This document shows, one piece after another, positions 10,221 through 18,055 of a DNA stretch of 64,000 nt. A program made the translations under genes and the position numbers. Where the stretch lies: assembly GCF_001536285.1 (NCBI RefSeq), contig NZ_FAOZ01000003.1, forward strand, positions 1-64,000, read 5' to 3'. The number at the start of each line of letters is the position of its first letter. Position 1 is the first letter of the stretch. The DNA comes from Parafrankia irregularis (GTDB lineage: Bacteria > Actinomycetota > Actinomycetes > Frankiales > Frankiaceae). Under the pieces are notes generated by a model. That model worked only from the letters and a program-made list of their open reading frames with translations, was not told where the DNA came from and did no database searches.

Positions 10221-12709
10221 GAGACCACATCCTCAGTTCGCGCCGGCGAGGAGGCGGCCGGCCGCTCCGACTCTCCGTTGGAACCCGACCTCACCGAGAC
10301 GCCGGCCTCGGTCGGTGTGGCGGCGGCGCCCTCGCCCTCGGCAGCCGACGCCGCCGGCGGGGTCGCGGATGGCTCGGCGTTCTCCGCAGCGGACACCGCT
10401 GGTTCGGCGGACTTCGGCGTGGCAGGCGCGGGTGCCGCGGGCTCCGCGGGTGCCGTCTGCGTGGCAGGCGCCTCGGCGGCTGCGGCGGGCGCCTCGGCGG
10501 CGGCCGTGGTTTCCTCGGACTTCGCCGCGGCAGGCGCCTCGGCGGCCGGGGTCTTCGCCGGGGCCTGCGCGCCGGGCTCGGTGGGTGTGGCCGCGGCGGG
10601 CACCGCCGCCGCCGGCTCGGCCGGCCCGGCCGCCGTGCCCACAGCACCGACGCCGCCAGCCCCCGCGAGTGCCGGGGTGGGCGTCGGAAGGAGGTTCGTC
10701 AGGAACGCGGGCAGCTTCATCTGCCGTTCGACGAGGCCCTCGGGATGCCGTGCGAACTGCAGCGCGGCGAGGCCGAACAGCACGAACACCCAGTTACCCG
10801 TGATCGGGAAGAAGTCCGGCACGGCATCCTCGCTGCGCGCGATCCAGGCGATGAACGTGCCCGAGAGGATGAGCGGCTCGAACAGCGCGAACGCCGCGGC
10901 CGCGTTGAGCGCGCCCCGGATCGTCCGCGAGCCCAGGGTGACCACCATGACCACCCAGAACAGCGCCGCGAACGGCCCGAAGTTCGTGCCGTAGCTGACG
11001 TCCTTCTGCGCCATGGCGAGCAGCGCGCCGCCGAGCCCCGCGATGAAGGCGGAGACCGCGAAGGCGATCAGGCGGACCCGGGCGGAGGAGATGCCGATCG
11101 ACTCGGCGCCCACCTCGCTGCCGCGCATCGCCACAAGGGTGCGGCCGAACGTCCCCTTGCGCAGCTGCAGCACGACGGCGGCCACCACGACCAGGACGAT
11201 GGAGGCGAACACCAGGTAGTACTTGTCGTCGCCGAGGTCCCAGGGGCCGATGACCGGTCGGGGCACCGTGGTTCCCTGCAGTACCGCCTCGTCGCCGCCG
11301 CCGACCCAGGAGAGCTTCACCAGCACGGCGTCGAAGAAGTAGGCGAACGCGAGCGTCGCGATCGCCGTCCAGATGCCGCCGAGGCGGCGGATGGGCAGCG
11401 AGAGCAGGGCACCGACCACGGCCGCCACCGCGGCTCCGATCAGGGCCGCGACCAGCACCGACAGGTCGTAGCGGACCACCATCTGGTACACGGTGAAGGC
11501 ACCGATGGCGGCGAACGTGCCCTGGCACAGCGAGATCTGCCCGGACATGCCGGTGACCACCGTGATCGACAGGAAGATGATGCCCATCACCACGGCCTTC
11601 GTCACCAGGAAGACCCACAGCGAGTCGCCCCTGGTGAGGACCACGGTCGCGGTGACCGCGAGGACGGCGAGACCGACCAGCCTGATGATCATCGCCAGGC
11701 GCGGGTCACGCACCTCACCGCCGAGCGAGGGCGGCGGCGGCTCGACCCCGGCCAGCGGGTCACCCGAGTCGCGGGACCGCCGGATGCTGGGAACCAGGAC
11801 CACGACCGCGAAGAGCACCACGAAGGGCACGGACGGAGTCAGGTTCTCCTGCACCGTCTTGACCCAGGCGTGGTCGTCGGACCAGCGCGGCAGGAAGGTG
11901 TTGAGCTGGGCGATGACGACGCCCAGCAGAATGCCGCCGCCCAGCGCCCCGGGCAGGCTGGTGAGCCGGCCGATGGCCGCCGCGGCGATCGCGACCACCA
12001 TGACGCTGAAGAAGTCGGCGGCGGCGAGCGTGTTGAAGCGCGGTGCGATGAGCACACCGGCGATTCCCGCGAAGAACGACGAAAGCACCCAGGAAAGCGC
12101 GGAGATGCGGTCCGCCGCGATGCCGTTGAGCTCGGTCATCTTCGGGCTTTCGACCACGGCCCGCATCCGGACGCCGATCGCGCTGAACCGGAACAGCGCG
12201 ACCAGTCCGACGACGGCGACGAGCACGACGCCCATGCTGACCAGCTCGTCGCGGCTGAACGCGTACACGCCGAACGGGTCGTAGAAGACGTTCGCCCCGT
12301 CGGGTGCGACACCGACCGGAGTCTCCCCGGCGACGGCCGTGAACTTCGCGAGGATGTCGAACAGGTACGGGATGGCGACGGCGAGACCCGCGGCGACGAC
12401 GAGCCGGGCGACCGCGGGCGCCGTCCGCAGCGGCCGGAAGATCAGCCGCTCGAGGACGAGGCCGATCAGCGGCGGCAGCACGAAAACAGCCAGGATGACC
12501 GCCGGGACGGTCGGCCACTCCCACGTGATCCGCGCCTTGAAGTACATGGCGGCGGAGACGTAGGCCTGCGCGCCGAACGCGAGGTTGAAGACACCGGAGG
12601 TCTTGTACGTCAGGACGAAGCCCAACGCGACCAGGGAATAGACGACTCCCGGCGGCAGGCCCTGCAGCAGCGCCTGAAAGAAGTCGTGCGCAACAGAAGT
12701 ATCGTTCAT
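10217..12709 (-). CDS. livHM: fused branched-chain amino acid permease LivH-LivM with long acidic/Ala-Pro tail
   Basis: A single 830-residue membrane protein combining both permeases. Residues about 10-300 are LivH-like (GVVYSLVALGFVLTYKTSGVFNLAFG, then the EAA-like loop ALGGGILLGVVIAQLN). A short polar linker follows, and residues about 340-660 are LivM-like (MSGQISLCQGTFAAIGAF, GAESIGISSARVRLIAFAVSAFIAGLGGAL). The last 160 residues are a soluble low-complexity run of Ala, Pro, Glu and Thr, probably cytoplasmic and disordered. ATG at 12709 gives a normal LivH N-terminus. LivH and LivM are usually separate genes, so the heterodimer is tethered here. No substrate-binding protein (LivK) is nearby. 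Leucine or related amino acids are the likely cargo given the neighbouring leucine catabolism, but amides and short-chain compounds also use this family. Confidence 0.92.
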   Translation of the reverse strand: MNDTSVAHDFFQALLQGLPPGVVYSLVALGFVLTYKTSGVFNLAFGAQAYVSAAMYFKARITWEWPTVPAVILAVFVLPPLIGLVLERLIFRPLRTAPAVARLVVAAGLAVAIPYLFDILAKFTAVAGETPVGVAPDGANVFYDPFGVYAFSRDELVSMGVVLVAVVGLVALFRFSAIGVRMRAVVESPKMTELNGIAADRISALSWVLSSFFAGIAGVLIAPRFNTLAAADFFSVMVVAIAAAAIGRLTSLPGALGGGILLGVVIAQLNTFLPRWSDDHAWVKTVQENLTPSVPFVVLFAVVVLVPSIRRSRDSGDPLAGVEPPPPSLGGEVRDPRLAMIIRLVGLAVLAVTATVVLTRGDSLWVFLVTKAVVMGIIFLSITVVTGMSGQISLCQGTFAAIGAFTVYQMVVRYDLSVLVAALIGAAVAAVVGALLSLPIRRLGGIWTAIATLAFAYFFDAVLVKLSWVGGGDEAVLQGTTVPRPVIGPWDLGDDKYYLVFASIVLVVVAAVVLQLRKGTFGRTLVAMRGSEVGAESIGISSARVRLIAFAVSAFIAGLGGALLAMAQKDVSYGTNFGPFAALFWVVMVVTLGSRTIRGALNAAAAFALFEPLILSGTFIAWIARSEDAVPDFFPITGNWVFVLFGLAALQFARHPEGLVERQMKLPAFLTNLLPTPTPALAGAGGVGAVGTAAGPAEPAAAVPAAATPTEPGAQAPAKTPAAEAPAAAKSEETTAAAEAPAAAAEAPATQTAPAEPAAPAPATPKSAEPAVSAAENAEPSATPPAASAAEGEGAAATPTEAGVSVRSGSNGESERPAASSPARTEDVVS

Positions 12710-13062
12710 GGCCCGACCGCTCAGCTACCGGAGCTAGTATCGAAGTGAGCCGGGGCGCTGCGTGCACTCCTGGCCGGTGGGCATGTGGTGGCCGGTGGAC
12801 GAGTTGACCGCCGAGAACGGAAACGCTGCCGCTTCACCGTGTCGTCATTCCCTTGAAATCGAGGTACGGGAAATACTGCCGCCACGACGTGCCCGTGGGG
12901 CAGTGAGCCTCTTCCACCTCACGGCCCACGGTCAGGGGGGTCGTGAGCCCGTGTCGACGGGTGGAGAAGGCTCAGTGTTCTGCTGTCGTGTTCCGTCCTG
13001 GCGCCGAGCCGGCGCTGGCTCGCCCGGTGGCCATCCGGGCGAGCCAGCCCACTCACTCGGTG
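12710..13062. other. intergenic region between livHM start and thiolase stop
   Basis: About 350 bp without a supported gene. It contains the thiolase terminator (13014-13048) and should contain the livHM promoter. No clear operator was seen. Confidence 0.6.
13014..13048 (-). terminator. hairpin terminator after the thiolase gene
   Basis: A perfect 14-bp stem (GCTGGCTCGCCCGG with CCGGGCGAGCCAGC) and 7-nt loop begins about 15 nt past the thiolase stop. No U-tract. Confidence 0.8.
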
Positions 13063-14247
13063 TTACGGGGCCGGAACCTCCAGCACGAGCGCGCTGGCCA
13101 TACCGCCGCCAGCGCACATCGCGGACACCGCGAGACCACCACCGCGACGTCGCAGCTCGTGGATCAGCGTGATCACCTGACGCGCGCCCGTCATCGCGAT
13201 CGGGTGCCCCAGGCTGCAGCCGCTGCCCAGGATGTTGACCCGGCTGTCATCGATCTCCAGCAGCCGCGACGCGGCGACCGCCACCGAGGCGAACGCCTCG
13301 TTGATCTCCCAGAGGTCGATGTCGGACACCGAGAGCCCCGCGCGCCGCAGGGCCTTCGGAATCGCCAGGGTCGGCGCGATGCCGGTGTCCACCGGCGGCA
13401 CACCGACCGAGGCCCACGCGCGCACGACACCCAGGGCCTCCAGCCCGTTCGCCGCGGCGTAGGAGCTGTCCGTGATCACCATGGCGGCCGCACCGTCGTT
13501 CGCGCCCGCGGCGTTGCCGGCGGTGATGCTGAACCCCTCGATCTCGGGGTGCAGCACCTTGAGCCCGGCGAGCCTTTCCATGCTGGTCGTCCGACGCGGG
13601 TGCTCGTCGACCTCGAAGGTGAAGCTCGTCCCGTCCCGCCGGGGCACCTCGATCGGGAAGATCTCCTCCTTGAAGGAGCCGGCGTCGATGCCCGCCACGG
13701 CCCGCTGGTGCGACCGCAGGGCCCAGGCGTCCATCTCCTCACGGGACACCCCGGCCTTCACCGCGGCGTTCCAGCCGACCGTGATCGACATGTCGTAGTT
13801 GGGCGCCTCGGCGGAGTTGCGGTGGGTGGGCGAGTACCAGTCCTCCACCTCGTCGGTTCCCGGCCGGCGCCGCTTCGCGCGCGGCGCGGTGGACGAGGAG
13901 TTCGTCCCGCCCGCCACGACGACCCGGTCCATACCGGAGCGGATCGAGGCCGCCGCCGTCTGCACGGCGACGAGCCCGGAGGCGCAGTGCCGGTTGTGCG
14001 CGACACCCGGAGCGCCGAACAGGCCCGCCTCGATGGCGGCGTAGCGCGCGATGTCACCGCCGCCGTACAGCGACTCCCCCAGCACGACATCGTCGATGTC
14101 GGCCGGGTCGACACCCGAGCGCCGAACCGCCTCCGCGACGGCCCGCGTGCCGAGCTCGAACGCGTCGACGTCCACGAGGGAACCCTTGACCGCCGTACCG
14201 ATCGCCGTTCTCGCGGTCGAAACGATTACCGCTTCATGATCCGTCAC
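13063..14247 (-). CDS. thiolase (acetyl-CoA C-acyltransferase family)
   Basis: Condensing or cleaving thiolase, 394 residues, full family length. The nucleophile Cys is at about residue 88 in HNRHCASGLVAV. The NEAFA and CSLGHPIAMTGARQV segments supply the catalytic His and the GHP loop, and the second Cys is in SAMCAGGGMASALV. GTG at 14247 is chosen because GAGGAG lies 7 nt upstream and the family N-terminus (EAVIVSTARTAIG) follows; a GTG at 14280 has no such site. It could make acetoacetyl-CoA for the ethylmalonyl-CoA pathway, or cleave 3-ketoacyl-CoAs; sequence alone does not decide. The octamer AGGTGCCT, also found near the SDR gene, is 63 bp upstream. Confidence 0.9.
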   Translation of the reverse strand: MTDHEAVIVSTARTAIGTAVKGSLVDVDAFELGTRAVAEAVRRSGVDPADIDDVVLGESLYGGGDIARYAAIEAGLFGAPGVAHNRHCASGLVAVQTAAASIRSGMDRVVVAGGTNSSSTAPRAKRRRPGTDEVEDWYSPTHRNSAEAPNYDMSITVGWNAAVKAGVSREEMDAWALRSHQRAVAGIDAGSFKEEIFPIEVPRRDGTSFTFEVDEHPRRTTSMERLAGLKVLHPEIEGFSITAGNAAGANDGAAAMVITDSSYAAANGLEALGVVRAWASVGVPPVDTGIAPTLAIPKALRRAGLSVSDIDLWEINEAFASVAVAASRLLEIDDSRVNILGSGCSLGHPIAMTGARQVITLIHELRRRGGGLAVSAMCAGGGMASALVLEVPAP

Positions 14248-14307
14248 GTTCGCTCCTCTGGTGGGGGCCACGAACCTCACAGCGATCCAGTACAGACCCC
14301 GGGGCTG

Positions 14308-14319
14308 TGAGGTGCCTCA
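14308..14319. promoter_or_regulatory. candidate operator upstream of the thiolase gene
   Basis: TGAGGTGCCTCA has perfect 5-bp arms around TG, 60 bp before the thiolase start. Its core octamer AGGTGCCT also occurs twice in the SDR/TetR divergent region, so one regulator may bind all three. Binding is inferred. Confidence 0.4.
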
Positions 14320-14774
14320 TACTACTGATGTCGATGTCGATGTCAAGACAAACCCGGACCCGCTGAGCCACCGTTACGGGAGCCTCTCTTGTCCGAGTAA
14401 AGATTGACGCAGCAGGCGATTTGCCGGCCAATTCCGGGGGCGGATTCCCGCCGCCCGACAGACCGATCTTCCACTGCGCAACCCGTCCATTACCCGACGT
14501 CGCTGCAATCTGACAGTCCTGTGCCAGCCGCGCGGTATCCGCGGACAGGCAGCGACTACCTGCCCAAATCCTCTCAGACCGCATCCGAGAGTGTCGACTT
14601 CTGCCTTCCGCCTGGCGAGAGCGATGAGATCAGTGGCCGAGAGTGCGGTACTCACAATGGGAAGCGAGCGATCCGATGAGACCGGAAGACGCCGCGGACC
14701 AGCTGCCGCCACATCGAAGACCCAACATCTGGCCGGGGTGACCCGTGAAGGGCCGCGCGGGACCCCGAACACAT

Positions 14775-14808
14775 CCAGGGCGTTCCCCCCGATCGAGGAA
14801 CGCCCTGG
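14775..14808 (-). terminator. hairpin terminator after the TesB-like thioesterase
   Basis: A perfect 12-bp stem (CCAGGGCGTTCC with GGAACGCCCTGG) and 10-nt loop lies 66 nt past the thioesterase stop. Confidence 0.75.
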
Positions 14809-14874
14809 GATTGCGGGCCGCACTCGGCGCCCCGGGAGTACTGGGGTACCGGGTACCCGAGGTGGTGGGGAGAT

Positions 14875-15705
14875 CTAGAGATGACTCCCGGAGGCGGCCA
14901 TGGCGCGGATCATGTTGTCCTGCACGAACGACGCCACCAGCCCCTGCCCGCCGCGGTAGGCGTCACCCTGCCCGTAGCTGCGGCCGTGCCCGGCGAACGT
15001 GCTGCGGTGCGACAGCAGCAGCCAGTCCCGGGCCGGGCTCGGCGCGTGGAAGGTGATGGTGTGGCTGAGCACGCCGGTCGAGATCGACCGGTGCGCGAGT
15101 GCCTGGCCGACGCCCGGGTGCGGGCGCATCGCCGTCGCGATGAGGAAGCTGTCCGTCGAGAACGCCAGCAGCGCCTGGCTGGTCACCGGGTCGTCCGGGG
15201 CACCGGGCCAGCGTGTCCACACGTCCAGCTCGGCGGGCCCGATGGCGTCGGGGTCGTTCAGGTCGGCATCGCCGACGATCTGGATCTGCCAGTTGCCGGC
15301 GCTTTCGGCCGGATCCGGCGCGGCAGGCAGGATCGGGGGCGCCGGGTGCGTCGCCGCGTAGCTGATGAAGTCCGGCTCCTCGGCCGACAGGAGCACCTGG
15401 GACTGCACGCACAGCCGGCCGCCCTGGCTGATCGACACCAGGCTCGTCGCGAGGCTACGGCCGCTGTGCACCCGGCTCACCGCGATGTCGAGGTCGACGT
15501 CCGGCTTCGCGGCCCGCGCGAACACCGTGTGGAGCGTCTTGACCCGTTTGCCCTCCTGGCCCTGTTGCGCCGCGACCAGGGTCTGCGCGAGCAGCTGGCC
15601 ACCGTGGACGACCGGCCCCCCGGTGCCGACGCTGCCGGCCCGGTAGTGATCGGTGGCCACCGGCTCCAGCGCGAGCGTGGCGAGGACGGAATCGACGGAG
15701 AACAT
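14875..15705 (-). CDS. acyl-CoA thioesterase II (TesB-like, double hotdog)
   Basis: Hydrolyses acyl-CoA thioesters. The 276 residues form two hotdog repeats: the first has GGPVVHGGQLLAQTLVAAQQ and SLVSISQGGRLCVQSQVLLS, the second has LAHRSISTGVLSHTITFHAPSPARDWLLLSHRSTFAGHGRSYGQGDAYRGG(QGLVASFVQD). The catalytic Asp/Thr/Gln set of TesB maps to the second half (QGDAY and VASFVQD), as expected. ATG at 15705 with GAGG upstream; the Shine-Dalgarno lies in one arm of a short inverted repeat (15711-15725). Probably returns CoA in the surrounding acyl-CoA pathway. Confidence 0.88.
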   Translation of the reverse strand: MFSVDSVLATLALEPVATDHYRAGSVGTGGPVVHGGQLLAQTLVAAQQGQEGKRVKTLHTVFARAAKPDVDLDIAVSRVHSGRSLATSLVSISQGGRLCVQSQVLLSAEEPDFISYAATHPAPPILPAAPDPAESAGNWQIQIVGDADLNDPDAIGPAELDVWTRWPGAPDDPVTSQALLAFSTDSFLIATAMRPHPGVGQALAHRSISTGVLSHTITFHAPSPARDWLLLSHRSTFAGHGRSYGQGDAYRGGQGLVASFVQDNMIRAMAASGSHL

Positions 15706-15710
15706 CGGCT

Positions 15711-15725
15711 ACCTCGAACCGAGGT
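15711..15725 (-). promoter_or_regulatory. inverted repeat overlapping the thioesterase ribosome-binding site
   Basis: ACCTCGAACCGAGGT has perfect 6-bp arms with a 3-nt loop. On the transcribed strand the right arm contains the Shine-Dalgarno (GAGGT) of the thioesterase, so an RNA hairpin could hide it; it could equally be a DNA operator. Confidence 0.35.
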
Positions 15726-16066
15726 GCCGCGCGGCGGCAGGGCGGACGGGCGCGCCGTGGAGATCCAACGAATGTCACCTTTCGTCGAGGCGAACGCAGG
15801 TGGAGACGTCGGCGCGACCCGCGGGCCCGCGGCACCGCGAGCGGTACCCGAGTACGCGGATCGCCGACGAGACCACCGGCGGCTGGCCGCCCGGGGCAGC
15901 ACCCCAGGGCTTGCGGCCCGGGCACGGTGGGACACACCGCCCGGACCTGCTCCAGCATGGCCGGATCCAGCGTTCACTGTCGACTTCTGTCCAACGGCCG
16001 CAAGCGGCCGCTCCCCTGCCGCCTCCGGTGCGCCTGCGCCAGAACCCCGGTCAGGCGCCCGGTTCG

Positions 16067-16081
16067 GGTCAGTAACTGACC
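16067..16081 (-). terminator. short hairpin after the MaoC gene
   Basis: GGTCAGTAACTGACC has perfect 7-bp arms around one base, five bases past the MaoC stop. The one-base spacer is too tight for an RNA loop without losing terminal pairs, so it may act as a weak terminator or as a protein site. Confidence 0.35.
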
Positions 16082-16085
16082 GGGG

Positions 16086-16589
16086 TCAGCTACGCGGTTC
16101 GGGGCGGCCGGGCTGTTCGCCGCCGCGGGCCTCGCCGTAGGACCGTTTGGGCACCATGACCTTGCGGCGGTAGATGCAGACCAGGGTGCCGTCCTGGTTG
16201 AGGCCGCGGGTCTCCACCGTGACGATGCCACGGTCGTCCTTGCTCTTCGACTCCACCTTGTCCAGCACGGTCGACTCGCCGTAGATCGTGTCCCCGTGGA
16301 ACACCGGCGCCACGTGCCGCAGCGACTCGACCTCGAGGTTCGCGATCGCCTTGCCCGAGACGTCGGCGACCGACATCCCCAGCAGCAGCGAGTACACGTA
16401 GTTGCCGACGACGACGTTCCGCTTGAACTGGGTGGTCTTCTCGGCGTAGTTCACGTCGAGGTGCAGCGGATGGTGGTTCATCGTCAGCAGGCAGAACAGG
16501 TGGTCGTCGTACTCGGTGACCGTCTTGCCCGGCCAGTGTTTGTAGACCGCGCCGACCTCGAACTCCTCGTAGTACCGGCCGAACTGCAT
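16086..16589 (-). CDS. MaoC-family hydratase (mesaconyl-CoA hydratase-like)
   Basis: Single hotdog hydratase, 167 residues. The R-hydratase-type catalytic segment is MNHHPLHLDVNYAE near residue 37, followed by VVVGNYVYSLLLGMSVAD. A C-terminal stretch (LNQDGTLVCIYRRKVMVPKR) is typical of actinobacterial proteins located with methylmalyl-CoA lyase genes. Context (acyl-CoA dehydrogenase upstream, malyl-CoA-lyase-like gene beyond it) suggests hydration of mesaconyl-CoA in the ethylmalonyl-CoA pathway. The proteobacterial mesaconyl-CoA hydratase is about twice this length, so the assignment rests on neighbours. ATG at 16589 has AGGGAG about 8 nt upstream. The last ~17 residues are low-complexity. 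Confidence 0.82.
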   Translation of the reverse strand: MQFGRYYEEFEVGAVYKHWPGKTVTEYDDHLFCLLTMNHHPLHLDVNYAEKTTQFKRNVVVGNYVYSLLLGMSVADVSGKAIANLEVESLRHVAPVFHGDTIYGESTVLDKVESKSKDDRGIVTVETRGLNQDGTLVCIYRRKVMVPKRSYGEARGGEQPGRPEPRS

Positions 16590-16609
16590 GCCCCACTCCC
16601 TCTTTCCGG

Positions 16610-16623
16610 CTACCTGGCGGTAG
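16610..16623. promoter_or_regulatory. small inverted repeat upstream of the MaoC gene
   Basis: CTACCTGGCGGTAG has 5-bp arms and lies 21 bp upstream of the MaoC start in the gap after the acyl-CoA dehydrogenase. A possible operator; weak evidence. Confidence 0.25.
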
Positions 16624-16731
16624 GAGCGGGCTGGGACGGGTCGTACACCCGCCCGCTCATGCGAAACAACTCCTCGTGCTCACCGCACCCCGCGGGAACC
16701 CGACCGGCGGGGTACGGCGGGTTCGGCCGGC

Positions 16732-17931
16732 TCAGCGGGGAAGCCTGTACTCCTGGAGCAGCGCGCGGCTGATGATCCGCTTCTGCACCTCGGAGGTGCC
16801 CTCACCGATCAGCATGAACGGCGCCTCCCGGTACAGACGCTCGATCTCGTACTCCTTCGAGTACCCGTACCCGCCATGAATCCGGAACGACTCCGTCGTC
16901 ACCTCATGGCAGTACTCACTCGCCAGGAACTTCGCCATCCCCGCCTCGACGTCGTTCCGCTGCCCGCTGTCCTTCTTCCGGGCAGCATTGACCATCATCA
17001 GGTGACCGGCCTCGACCTTGGTCGCCATCTCCGCGAGCTTGAACGCGATCGCCTGGTGGTCGGCGATCTGATGACCGAACGTCCGCCGCTGCTGGGCGTA
17101 GGCGATCGCCAGCTCGAAAGCCCGGATCATGATCCCGCAGGCCCGCGCCGCGACGTTGACCCGCCCGACCTCGACCCCGTCCATCATCTGGTAGAAGCCC
17201 TTGCCCGCCGCGTCGGGCCCGCCCAGGATCGAGCTCGCCGGGGTGCGATGCCCATCGAGGATCATCTCGGTCGTCTCGACACCCTTGTACCCGAGCTTGT
17301 CGAGCTTGCCGGGGATCGTGATCCCCCCGTGCGTCCCGAAACCGGGCTCCTTCTCCAACAGAAACGTCGTCATGTTCCGGTACACCGAGTCCGCACCCTC
17401 GTCGGTCTTCACCAACGTGGCGACCAGCCCGGCGCGGGCACCGTTCGTCAGCCACATCTTCTGACCGGTGACCAGGTAGTCGTCACCGTCGCGGTCCGCG
17501 CGGGTCGTGATCGCCGAGACGTCCGACCCGCAGCCCGGCTCGCTCATCGAGAACGCGCCACGCACCTCACCGGTCGCCATCCTCGGCAGCAGCCGCGCCC
17601 GCTGCTCCTCGGTGCCGTGCTGCAACACCAGGTACGCCACGATGAAATGGGTGTTGATCACACCGGAGACACTCATCCAGCCCCGGGCGATCTCCTCGAC
17701 CACCAGCGCGTAGGTCAGCAGCGACTCACCGAGGCCTCCGTACTGCTCGGGAATCGTGATCCCGAACAGCCCCATCTCCTTCATCGCCTCGACGATCGCG
17801 TCGGGGAACTCGTCCTTGCGCTCCAGCTCGTTCGCGTACGGAAGGATCTCCTTGTCCACGAACGACCGCACCGCGGCGAGGATGTCCGCCTGGACATCCG
17901 TCAGCCCGTCGGTCTGCGCAACCCTGCCCAT
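16732..17931 (-). CDS. acyl-CoA dehydrogenase, candidate methylsuccinyl-CoA dehydrogenase
   Basis: FAD-dependent acyl-CoA dehydrogenase, 399 residues, full ACAD architecture: N-terminal helices to residue about 125, MSEPGCGSDVSAI in the flavin-binding beta domain near residue 135, GHQIADHQAIAFKLAEMATKVEAG in the C-terminal helical domain, and IHGGYGYSKEYEIERLYREAPFMLIGEGTSEVQ near the end. ATG at 17931 has AGGAG upstream. Position between a malyl-CoA-lyase-like gene and a MaoC hydratase is the arrangement seen for the ethylmalonyl-CoA pathway in other actinobacteria, so oxidation of methylsuccinyl-CoA to mesaconyl-CoA is inferred. The well-studied alphaproteobacterial enzyme is longer, so a general short-chain ACAD is not excluded. 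Confidence 0.85.
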   Translation of the reverse strand: MGRVAQTDGLTDVQADILAAVRSFVDKEILPYANELERKDEFPDAIVEAMKEMGLFGITIPEQYGGLGESLLTYALVVEEIARGWMSVSGVINTHFIVAYLVLQHGTEEQRARLLPRMATGEVRGAFSMSEPGCGSDVSAITTRADRDGDDYLVTGQKMWLTNGARAGLVATLVKTDEGADSVYRNMTTFLLEKEPGFGTHGGITIPGKLDKLGYKGVETTEMILDGHRTPASSILGGPDAAGKGFYQMMDGVEVGRVNVAARACGIMIRAFELAIAYAQQRRTFGHQIADHQAIAFKLAEMATKVEAGHLMMVNAARKKDSGQRNDVEAGMAKFLASEYCHEVTTESFRIHGGYGYSKEYEIERLYREAPFMLIGEGTSEVQKRIISRALLQEYRLPR

Positions 17932-18055
17932 CGCGGCTCCTGTGTCGTTGATCTCGGCGAAAACCAGCGAAATACCAGCCGGAGCCCGGCAGCCTACCAG
18001 CGAGTAACAAGCGAAGGCTACCCGCGAGTAACCAGCGCGGGCAGCCGGCCTCCGC

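Larger units (their letters stand above)
14248..14874. other. 627-bp intergenic region upstream of the thiolase gene
   Basis: No credible gene. From right to left on the minus strand it holds the thioesterase terminator (14775-14808), unassigned sequence, a triple tandem GATGTC (14327-14344) and the palindrome TGAGGTGCCTCA (14308-14319), just upstream of the thiolase start. Confidence 0.6.
15706..16085. other. intergenic region between thioesterase and MaoC genes
   Basis: About 380 bp lacking a credible gene. It contains the SD-overlapping repeat at its left end and a hairpin next to the MaoC stop at its right end. Confidence 0.55.

Noticed and set aside
10745-12748. Plus-strand open frame of about 667 codons opposite livHM
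   Set aside because: Asp/His/Arg-rich with no domain, opposite an evident permease.
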